Assembly (NCBI GenBank): GCA_024688095.1
Contig: JAILEJ010000427.1
Span: 1 to 7,210, forward strand
Origin: Butyrivibrio sp.
GTDB taxonomy: Bacteria > Bacillota > Clostridia > Lachnospirales > Lachnospiraceae
Direction: 5' to 3'
Length of the DNA: 7,210 bases
Of the stretch, positions 1-5,324 are shown one piece after another. The notes under the pieces are model-generated. The model was not told where the DNA came from and did no database searches. It was given only the letters and a program-made list of their open reading frames with translations. Position 1 is the stretch's first letter. Every line of letters starts with the position of its first letter. The translations under genes and the position numbers were made by a program.

Positions 1-381
1 TTTTCAAAGACATCAGCTGAATATGCAGGAATCAGTTCTAATAAGGTATTTATGATATCAATGTCAATTTCCGGTATTCTTGCAGGACTTGGCGGAGCAG
101 TACAGGTTCTTGGCATGCAGCACAGAGTAAGTCAGTTTGCAACTCAGGAACAATATGGTTTCCAGGGAATTACAGTTGCACTTATTGGTGGTTCTAATCC
201 TATTGGATGTATTTTTGCAGCTCTTTTCTATGGGGCAATGAAATATGGCGGAAACAAGCTTACAATGGTTAATGTTCCGGCTGAAGTTGTAAATATTATC
301 ATGGGTACAATTATAGTATTTATTGCTGTATCTCATGTATTCAAGAATTTACTTAATAAGAAGAAAGGAGGAAAAGCATAA
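1..381 (+). CDS. Nucleoside ABC transporter permease, 3' part (NupP/YufP-like)
   Basis: This is the C-terminal 126 residues of an inner-membrane permease; the reading frame is open from base 1, so the gene begins upstream of the window. It starts in a cytoplasmic-loop-type segment, AEYAGISSNKV, followed by hydrophobic helices with a glycine-rich ILAGLGGAVQVLG stretch, then GFQGITVALIGGSNP and a last helix near VVNIIMGTIIVFIAVSHVF, ending in a lysine-rich cytoplasmic tail. This pattern is typical of the BPD_transp_2 permeases that pair with BMP-family nucleoside-binding lipoproteins (B. subtilis NupP, Lactococcus NupB type). Its stop overlaps the start of the next permease gene by one base (TAATG), so the two are probably translationally coupled and form a heterodimeric channel. 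Nucleoside specificity is inferred from the family and the downstream cdd; the exact substrate cannot be read here. Confidence 0.88.
   Translation, partial: FSKTSAEYAGISSNKVFMISMSISGILAGLGGAVQVLGMQHRVSQFATQEQYGFQGITVALIGGSNPIGCIFAALFYGAMKYGGNKLTMVNVPAEVVNIIMGTIIVFIAVSHVFKNLLNKKKGGKA
364..371 (+). promoter_or_regulatory. Ribosome binding site of second permease, inside the preceding gene
   Basis: AAAGGAGG lies in the last codons of the first permease gene, 9 nt before the overlapping ATG at 381. A near-perfect Shine-Dalgarno sequence combined with the TAATG overlap supports this start and coupled translation. Confidence 0.8.
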
Positions 382-1316
382 TGGGTTCATTTATTACAAC
401 ACTTGGCCTTATTATCAATGCGATGCTTATAGCAACACCTCCGTTACTTCTTGCAGCACTTGGTTCATGCTTTTCTGAAAGAAGTGGTGTAGTAAATATC
501 GGTATTGAAGGAATGATGACAATTGGTGCCTTTACAGGTGCTGTAGTTGCTTATTTTTCTGGAAATGGATGGTTTGGATTTTTGTGTGGAGGCCTGGCAG
601 GTGCTGCTTTTGGCGTACTTCATGCCGTTGTTTGTATTTCATTTAATGCAGATCAGACTATAGCAGGTACTGCGATAAATTTCATAGGACCAGGACTTGC
701 AGTTTTCCTTTGCAAAGCAATGTTTGAGAATTCATCAGATTCTCCTGCACTTGATACAGCTTCAAAGCTTCCAAGAATGTTTCCAAATGCTTTTAAGGCT
801 GGATCTTTTGGATATAATGTTATTTCTACTTATCCTGCTGCTTATCTTAGTATTTTACTTGTTGCTTTTATCTGGTTTATATTTTATAAAACTAAATTTG
901 GTATGCATTTAAGAGCATGTGGAGAACATCCTGAGGCATGTGAAACTCTTGGTATTAATGTATATAAAGTAAGATATACCTGCGTTATTTTATCAGGCTT
1001 TCTTGCAGGACTTGGTGGGGCATTTGTAACTCTTTCTACAGTTTCACAGTTTAGACCAAGCGTTATTGTAGGACAGGGTTTTATCGCAATTGCAGCTGTT
1101 ATATTTGGTAAGTTTAAGCCACAGGGAGCGTTAGTTGGATGTCTAATATTTGGCTTCTGTAACGGAATAAAATCTATTCTTAGCCAGAGTAATGTGGTTT
1201 CACCTAACCTTATCAGTATGATACCTTATGTTGTAACTCTTCTTGCACTTATATTATTTGTTGGAAGTTCAAGAGTACCTGCTGCAAATGGTAAGCCATA
1301 TATCAAATCTAAATAA
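381..1316 (+). CDS. Nucleoside ABC transporter permease (NupQ/YufQ-like)
   Basis: This is a complete 311-residue multi-pass membrane protein, close to the usual length for the second permease of BMP/Nup nucleoside importers. An N-terminal hydrophobic segment is followed by the family hallmark SERSGVVNIGIEGMMTIGAF (about residues 32-51). A later cytoplasmic loop, LRACGEHPEACETLGINVYK, is the likely ATPase-contact loop, and the glycine-rich helix SGFLAGLGGAFVTL follows it. The protein ends with a hydrophobic helix and a short basic tail. With the preceding permease it would form the membrane channel for nucleoside uptake; the ATPase and binding lipoprotein genes are expected upstream, outside the window. 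No terminator is visible in the 57 nt before cdd, so cdd is probably co-transcribed. The alternative is another carbohydrate-type BPD_transp_2 substrate, but the cdd neighbour favours nucleosides. Confidence 0.9.
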   Translation: MGSFITTLGLIINAMLIATPPLLLAALGSCFSERSGVVNIGIEGMMTIGAFTGAVVAYFSGNGWFGFLCGGLAGAAFGVLHAVVCISFNADQTIAGTAINFIGPGLAVFLCKAMFENSSDSPALDTASKLPRMFPNAFKAGSFGYNVISTYPAAYLSILLVAFIWFIFYKTKFGMHLRACGEHPEACETLGINVYKVRYTCVILSGFLAGLGGAFVTLSTVSQFRPSVIVGQGFIAIAAVIFGKFKPQGALVGCLIFGFCNGIKSILSQSNVVSPNLISMIPYVVTLLALILFVGSSRVPAANGKPYIKSK

Positions 1317-1373
1317 TTAAAAAGATTTTTGTTTATAAATATGTAAATAAGGATCTAAGGAGTTGAAGGTTAT

Positions 1374-1784
1374 ATGAATCAAAAGCAGTTAGCGGTGAAA
1401 GCGCTTGAAATGAGGGCTTTCTGTTATACACCTTATAGTAAATTTAATGTTGGGGCAGCACTTCTTACCAAAGATGGTAAGGTTTATACAGGATGTAATA
1501 TTGAAAATGCCGCATTTACACCTTCTAATTGTGCTGAAAGAACAGCCTTTTTTAAGGCGATAAGTGAAGGTGATAAAGAATTTGTTGCCATTGCCGTTGC
1601 AGGTGGTCCTGCAGGTGAGGAACCATCAGAATATTGTCCCCCATGTGGTGTTTGCAGACAGGTTATGAGAGAATTTTGCGGACCTGACTTTGAGATTATT
1701 CTTGCCAAAACACCTGATGATTATAAGGTTTATACTTTAAAGGAGTTATTACCTGAAGGTTTTGGCCCTGATTTTCTTGAGTGA
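1374..1784 (+). CDS. cdd: Cytidine deaminase
   Basis: This 136-residue protein has the length of the small, homotetrameric zinc cytidine deaminases (B. subtilis Cdd is also 136). It hydrolytically deaminates cytidine and deoxycytidine to uridine and deoxyuridine in the cytosol. The signature is complete: substrate-loop residues FNVGAALL (24-31) and CNIENAA (41-47), then NCAER with zinc ligand C53 and proton-shuttling E55, then PPCGVCRQ with zinc ligands C91 and C94. AAGGAG at 1357-1362 lies upstream of the ATG, with a second weaker GAAGG closer to it. Its position right after two nucleoside-permease genes indicates that imported pyrimidine nucleosides are its substrate source. No terminator follows; the rplS promoter begins 13 nt after the stop, so read-through from this operon into rplS is possible. 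Confidence 0.96.
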   Translation: MNQKQLAVKALEMRAFCYTPYSKFNVGAALLTKDGKVYTGCNIENAAFTPSNCAERTAFFKAISEGDKEFVAIAVAGGPAGEEPSEYCPPCGVCRQVMREFCGPDFEIILAKTPDDYKVYTLKELLPEGFGPDFLE

Positions 1785-1797
1785 TTATAAAAAATGC

Positions 1798-1827
1798 TTG
1801 ACTCTGAAACATAGTTTATTGTATAGT
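1798..1827 (+). promoter_or_regulatory. Probable sigma-A promoter of rplS
   Basis: TTGACT (1798-1803) and TATAGT (1822-1827) are separated by 18 bp, giving a good vegetative promoter immediately after cdd. An overlapping perfect TATAAT at 1827-1832 exists, but its spacing of 23 bp to the same -35 is too long. Transcription would start near 1834 and give a leader of about 75 nt. Confidence 0.7.
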
Positions 1828-1848
1828 ATAATATGTTGTGAAAATATA

Positions 1849-1886
1849 GACGGTCCTCTGTTACACAAGAAGGTATTAAGAACGTC
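1849..1886 (+). promoter_or_regulatory. Possible L19 leader RNA structure upstream of rplS
   Basis: In the leader, GACG (1849-1852) can pair with CGTC (1883-1886). Between them, 1855-1861 (CCTCTGT) can pair with 1865-1873 (ACAAGAAGG) as a 7-bp stem with two single bulged A residues and a 3-nt loop. Autoregulatory L19 leader RNAs are known upstream of rplS in Firmicutes. The position fits, but I paired this by eye and have not matched it to the known consensus; a chance fold is possible. Confidence 0.35.
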
Positions 1887-1893
1887 CAGATTT

Positions 1894-1900
1894 AAAGGAG
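1894..1900 (+). promoter_or_regulatory. Ribosome binding site that fixes the rplS start
   Basis: AAAGGAG ends 8 nt before the ATG at 1909. The in-frame ATG at 1762 lies inside cdd and upstream of the promoter, so this site decides for the shorter protein. Confidence 0.85.
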
Positions 1901-1908
1901 AAATAGAT

Positions 1909-2256
1909 ATGGCAACAATTATTGAAGAGCTCGAGAAAGAGCAGCTTAACCAGAATGCACCTGAGTTTAACGTTGGTGATACTGTAAGAGTACACGGAAA
2001 GATTAAGGAAGGCGAGCGTGAAAGAATCCAGATCTTCGAAGGAACAGTTAAGAAGATTCAGGGTGGAAGCAATCGTACAACTTTCACAGTAAGAAAGTTC
2101 TCTAATGGCGTTGGTGTTGAAAAGACATGGCCACTTCACTCACCACTTGTAGAAAAGGTTGAGGTTGTTAGAAGAGGTAAAGTTAGAAGAGCTAAACTTA
2201 ATTACCTTAAGGGACTTAGAGGTAAAAAGGCTAAGGTTAAAGAGCTTGTTAAATGA
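1909..2256 (+). CDS. rplS: 50S ribosomal protein L19
   Basis: The product is 115 residues starting MATIIEELEKEQL, the usual length and start of bacterial L19, which sits at the 30S–50S interface of the ribosome. Recognisable family segments are FNVGDTVRVHGKIKEGERER, IQIFEGTVKKIQGG, TFTVRKFSNGVGVEKTWPLH and the basic C-terminal VRRGKVRRAKLNYLKGLRGK. The frame stays open upstream to an ATG at 1762, but the extra 49 residues do not resemble L19 and cover cdd's end, the promoter and the leader, so that longer start is rejected. The gene has its own promoter and its own terminator and so appears monocistronic. Its usual upstream partner in many Firmicutes, trmD, is absent here; cdd takes that place. 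Confidence 0.97.
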   Translation: MATIIEELEKEQLNQNAPEFNVGDTVRVHGKIKEGERERIQIFEGTVKKIQGGSNRTTFTVRKFSNGVGVEKTWPLHSPLVEKVEVVRRGKVRRAKLNYLKGLRGKKAKVKELVK

Positions 2257-2295
2257 TTTATTATTATTCGTTGATTATTCTTTGAATAGTAATCT

Positions 2296-2323
2296 AAGGG
2301 CAGTTACGAAAGTAATTGCCCTT
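2296..2323 (+). terminator. Intrinsic terminator after rplS
   Basis: AAGGGCAGTTAC (2296-2307) pairs with GTAATTGCCCTT (2312-2323) as a 12-bp stem with one G-U pair, closed by a GAAA tetraloop (2308-2311). The U-rich tract TACTTTTATCTTT follows. The stable GNRA-type loop and GC-rich stem make this a strong terminator separating rplS from the downstream operon. Confidence 0.93.
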
Positions 2324-2354
2324 TACTTTTATCTTTAAATAAATTTTGGTAATA

Positions 2355-2383
2355 TTGTATTAAAGTTTTGATTGGATTATTAC
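2355..2383 (+). promoter_or_regulatory. Weak candidate promoter for the lepB–rbgA operon
   Basis: A promoter is expected between the rplS terminator and the first lepB. The best match I see is TTGTAT (2355-2360), 17 bp, TATTAC (2378-2383). Both hexamers are imperfect, and other AT-rich matches are possible in this 78-nt gap. Confidence 0.3.
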
Positions 2384-2403
2384 AAAAAGATTTTTTCTTA
2401 AAT

Positions 2404-2408
2404 GGGAG
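2404..2408 (+). promoter_or_regulatory. Ribosome binding site that decides the first lepB start
   Basis: GGGAG lies 5 nt before the ATG at 2414 and overlaps an in-frame upstream ATG at 2402. Nothing like a Shine-Dalgarno sequence precedes 2402, so translation most likely begins at 2414. Confidence 0.7.
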
Positions 2409-2413
2409 ATAAA

Positions 2414-3004
2414 ATGCGTAGAAAAAAAGATAGTCTTGTATTTTCTGAAAAGAAAAAGGTTTTGACTCCTGGTCTCATAAAGGAGATTCTTTCCTGGGTA
2501 TTTTATACTATTATTGCTGTATTTATAGCAAGTATGCTGGTTATTGCCTTTGGCATGAAAACAACAGTTATAGGTGAATCTATGGAGCCGACTATTTATA
2601 ATGGGCAGACAGTTTTTATAAATCGTGTTGCCTATCTCGTTTCAAGTCCCAAGAAAGACGATGTCATTGCTTTTCTTCCTAATGGAAATTCTAATTCTCA
2701 CTATTATATAAAAAGGGTTATGGGAGTCCCTGGAGATACAATACAGATAATTGATGGAATTTTATATATTAATGGTGAAGAACAGTCAATTGATGACACT
2801 ATTTATGATAAAATGGAAGAGGCAGGAATTGCAGAAAATGAAATAAAACTTACCAGTGGACAGTATTTTGTTCTTGGTGATAACAGAAATAGTAGTGAAG
2901 ATAGCCGTAGCGCCAATATTGGTCTTGTCAAAGGTACAAATATCCTGGGCAAATGCTGGTATAAGACAGGTGGTACGGAGGGTGATTCGGGTTTTGTAAA
3001 TTAA
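2414..3004 (+). CDS. lepB: Signal peptidase I (divergent paralogue)
   Basis: This 196-residue type I signal peptidase (S26 family) would cleave signal peptides from exported proteins on the outer face of the membrane. A lysine-rich cytoplasmic N-terminus (1-24) precedes one transmembrane helix (about 25-47). The nucleophile is S56 in GESMEPT, the general base is K100 in YYIKRVMGVPGD, and the conserved GDNRNSSEDSR box spans 155-165. So the Ser-Lys dyad and all core boxes are present. The C-terminal end (GKCWYKTGGTEGDSGFVN) lacks the usual PFSSFG-type ending seen in the second peptidase of this window. The 12-nt longer start at 2402 is less likely because the ribosome site overlaps it. The gene begins the operon, with rbgA 68 nt downstream. 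It is clearly a signal peptidase; its preferred substrates are unknown. Confidence 0.92.
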   Translation: MRRKKDSLVFSEKKKVLTPGLIKEILSWVFYTIIAVFIASMLVIAFGMKTTVIGESMEPTIYNGQTVFINRVAYLVSSPKKDDVIAFLPNGNSNSHYYIKRVMGVPGDTIQIIDGILYINGEEQSIDDTIYDKMEEAGIAENEIKLTSGQYFVLGDNRNSSEDSRSANIGLVKGTNILGKCWYKTGGTEGDSGFVN

Positions 3005-3072
3005 AATGGTTATGAATAACTGTCTTAATAAATGGTAATCACCTTGGGATTAGTATTCGAAATGGAGTTTTT

Positions 3073-3945
3073 ATGAATTATCAGTGGTACCCCGGTCATA
3101 TGACCAAAGCAATCAGAATGATGCAGGAAAATATCAAACTGGTTGATATTATAATTGAACTTACAGATGCCAGAATACCACTTTCAGGTAGAAATCCTGA
3201 TATTGATGAACTTGGTAAAGGTAAGGCCAGACTTGTTCTGCTTAACAAGACAGATATGGCTGATCCTGCCGTTACAAAGCAGTGGATTGAATATTTTGAA
3301 AATAAAGGTGTAACGGTTGTTGATATTAATTCTAAGCAGAGTAAAGATATAAAAACAGTTAAAGATAAGATAGTACTTGCCTGTAAAGATAAAATTGAAA
3401 GAGATAAAAAAAGAGGAATAAAGAACAGACCAATCAGAGCTATGGTTGCCGGAATTCCTAATGTTGGTAAATCAACGTTTATCAATCATCTGACAGGAAA
3501 ATCTGCTGCAAAGACTGGAAATAAGCCTGGTGTAACAAAGGGGAAACAGTGGATCATGCTTGGAAATAATATGCAGCTTCTAGATACACCTGGAATTTTA
3601 TGGCCTAAATTTGAGGATCAGGAAGTGGGGCTTCATCTTGCACTTATTGGTTCTATGAATGATGAAAATCTTGATACTGGAGAGCTCGCTGTAGAACTTA
3701 TCAAGATACTTAATAAAGACTATGAATCTGTTATAACTGAAAAATATGCTTTTTCAAAAAGCAGGGTAGAGGAAATAATTGACAAAGAAGGAATTCCTGA
3801 AGGCGCTGCATATCTTACAGCAATAGCAGAGAGTAGAAAATGTCTTCTTCCTGGGGGTAAGCCCGATCTTCAAAGAGCTGCCGGACTTATTATTGATGAT
3901 TTCAGAAATGCAAGACTTGGAAGAATTTCTATTGAAAGGCCTTGA
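3073..3945 (+). CDS. rbgA: Ribosome biogenesis GTPase RbgA (YlqF)
   Basis: This 290-residue, circularly permuted GTPase is needed for late assembly of the 50S ribosomal subunit in Firmicutes. The G motifs come in the permuted order: G4 NKTD at 58-61, then G1 GIPNVGKS at 127-134, G2 threonine T155 in PGVTKG, and G3 DTPG at 171-174. The N-terminal YPGHM places a histidine at position 9, matching the His9 reported as catalytic in B. subtilis RbgA. The C-terminal region (about 190-290) forms the helical domain used for ribosome binding and ends RLGRISIERP. TGGAG at 3063-3067 supports the start. It lies close to rplS, as in B. subtilis, but is transcribed with lepB and rnhB beyond the rplS terminator. 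Confidence 0.97.
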   Translation: MNYQWYPGHMTKAIRMMQENIKLVDIIIELTDARIPLSGRNPDIDELGKGKARLVLLNKTDMADPAVTKQWIEYFENKGVTVVDINSKQSKDIKTVKDKIVLACKDKIERDKKRGIKNRPIRAMVAGIPNVGKSTFINHLTGKSAAKTGNKPGVTKGKQWIMLGNNMQLLDTPGILWPKFEDQEVGLHLALIGSMNDENLDTGELAVELIKILNKDYESVITEKYAFSKSRVEEIIDKEGIPEGAAYLTAIAESRKCLLPGGKPDLQRAAGLIIDDFRNARLGRISIERP

Positions 3946-4004
3946 ATATATAAATAAAAAAGGGAATAAATTTATCTCTTATTATATTTGAAAGAAGGAT
4001 ATGT

Positions 4005-4538
4005 ATGAACGAAAAATTAAAGGAAGTACTAAAATTTGTAATTGAACTTGCAATCATTTATGTCCTTACAATGCTATTTATAACATATGTAATGCAGAGA
4101 ACTGTTGTGAGCGGTGAATCAATGATGAATACTCTACAGGATGGAGATTCACTTCTGGTTGATAAGATTTCTTATAATTTTAAAGAGCCGGAAAGATTTG
4201 ATATTGTCATATTCCCATATCAGGGAGATCCAGATGAATGTTTTATAAAGCGTATTATAGGCCTTCCAGGTGAAACTGTTCAGATTGATTTTGATGGCAA
4301 CATATATATTGATGGTGAGATACTTGAAGAAAATTATGGCGCTGAAGTGATCATTGATCCAGGCAGAGCTTACGAACCTGTAACACTTGGAGAAGATGAA
4401 TATTTTGTAATGGGTGATAATCGTAATCATAGTATGGACTCCAGAGAGCCAAGTGTTGGAAATATATCCAAGGATGATATTATCGGACGTGCTTTTGTAA
4501 GAATTATGCCATTTAGTAGTTTTGGAGTGCTTGAATAA
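4005..4538 (+). CDS. lepB: Signal peptidase I (canonical)
   Basis: This is a second type I signal peptidase, 177 residues, with a short cytoplasmic N-terminus, one transmembrane helix (about 11-29), nucleophile S39 in SGESMMNTL, general base K82 in CFIKRIIGLPGE, and GDNRNHSMDSR at 137-147. It ends with RIMPFSSFGVLE, the canonical C-terminal signature of Gram-positive SipS-type enzymes. AAGGA at 3995-3999 stands 5 nt before the ATG; a second ATG at 4001 is out of frame. The stop overlaps the rnhB start (TAATG), implying translational coupling. Compared with the first peptidase, the region between the Lys box and the GDNRN box differs strongly, so the two are not a recent duplication. Confidence 0.95.
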   Translation: MNEKLKEVLKFVIELAIIYVLTMLFITYVMQRTVVSGESMMNTLQDGDSLLVDKISYNFKEPERFDIVIFPYQGDPDECFIKRIIGLPGETVQIDFDGNIYIDGEILEENYGAEVIIDPGRAYEPVTLGEDEYFVMGDNRNHSMDSREPSVGNISKDDIIGRAFVRIMPFSSFGVLE

Positions 4539-5296
4539 TGAGTAGTATTGCAGAAATAAAAGATATTTTTAAGAATACAGAGATAGATAAAATGCCTGAT
4601 TTTATCAAAGAGTATGAAGCTGATGAAAGAGATGGTATAAAAAAGGTTGTTGAATCTGCGAGAAAAAAAGTAAAAGCTTTGGAAGATGAAAAACTGCGTA
4701 CTTATAATATGCAGGAATACGAGCGTAAATTTTACGATTGTGACTATATTTGTGGAATTGATGAAGTAGGACGTGGGCCGCTTGCAGGACCTGTTTATGC
4801 TGCGTCAGTAATATTACCTAAAAATTGTGATATTTTATATCTTAATGATTCAAAGAAATTATCCGAAAAAAAGAGAGAAGAGCTTTATAATGTCATAATG
4901 GAGAAGGCTCTGGCTGTTGGTATTGGATTTGCAAATCCTGAAAGAATAGATGAAATCAACATACTTCAGGCAGATTATGAGGCAATGGCAATGGCTGTAA
5001 ACAGTATGAAGATCAAGCCAGATGTACTTCTTATAGATGCTGTTCATATTCCTCAGCTTGAAATGTATAAACAGGAATCAATCATTAAAGGTGATGCAAA
5101 AAGTGTATCTATAGCTGCAGCAAGTATAGTTGCTAAAGTTACAAGGGACAGACTTATGACTGAACTATCAAAAGAATATCCTGAATATGGGTTTGATAGA
5201 AATAAAGGATATGGAAGTGCTGAACACATTGAGGCTATAAAGAAATATGGGCCATGTCCATTACACAGAAGATCTTTTATAGGAAACTTTATTTAA
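4538..5296 (+). CDS. rnhB: Ribonuclease HII
   Basis: This 252-residue protein is similar in length to B. subtilis RnhB. It cleaves RNA in RNA–DNA hybrids and removes single ribonucleotides misincorporated in DNA. A predicted helical N-terminal extension (about 1-70, rich in Lys and Glu), common in the Firmicutes form, precedes the catalytic domain. That domain opens at CGIDEVGRGPLAGPVYAASV, with D75 and E76. The other active-site acids are D167 in LLIDAV and D186 in KGDAKS, completing the DEDD set. SIAAASIVAKVTRDR and the closing YGPCPLHRRSFIGNF are also typical. The start overlaps the upstream signal peptidase stop, and the FliK-like gene begins 28 nt after its stop. Confidence 0.97.
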   Translation: MSSIAEIKDIFKNTEIDKMPDFIKEYEADERDGIKKVVESARKKVKALEDEKLRTYNMQEYERKFYDCDYICGIDEVGRGPLAGPVYAASVILPKNCDILYLNDSKKLSEKKREELYNVIMEKALAVGIGFANPERIDEINILQADYEAMAMAVNSMKIKPDVLLIDAVHIPQLEMYKQESIIKGDAKSVSIAAASIVAKVTRDRLMTELSKEYPEYGFDRNKGYGSAEHIEAIKKYGPCPLHRRSFIGNFI

Positions 5297-5324
5297 ATTA
5301 CATTCAAAAATATGAGGGTGAAAA

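Noticed and set aside
697..912. Short + strand open frame inside the second permease
   Set aside because: It is a leucine-rich shadow in another frame of a well-supported membrane protein gene, with no ribosome site or recognisable family.
1317..1373. Separate promoter or terminator between the second permease and cdd
   Set aside because: TATAAA at 1334-1339 has no matching -35 element and there is no stable hairpin, so cdd is better read as co-transcribed with the transporter.
1762..1908. N-terminal extension of 49 residues on L19 from an upstream in-frame ATG
   Set aside because: It overlaps cdd, the promoter and the leader. The shorter form starting at 1909 has a strong ribosome site and the standard L19 length.
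3027..3060. Possible hairpin TAATC…GATTA between the first lepB and rbgA
   Set aside because: There are only 5 bp, with no U tract and a weak AT-rich stem; not convincing as a terminator or regulatory element.
3096..3485. 129-codon minus-strand open frame across rbgA
   Set aside because: It is the antisense shadow of conserved rbgA codons; the translated hydrophobic sequence resembles no family and has no start signals.
3961..3980. ATAAATTTAT palindrome between rbgA and the second lepB
   Set aside because: It is a short AT-only palindrome, with mismatched flanks and no following U tract; expected by chance in AT-rich intergenic DNA.
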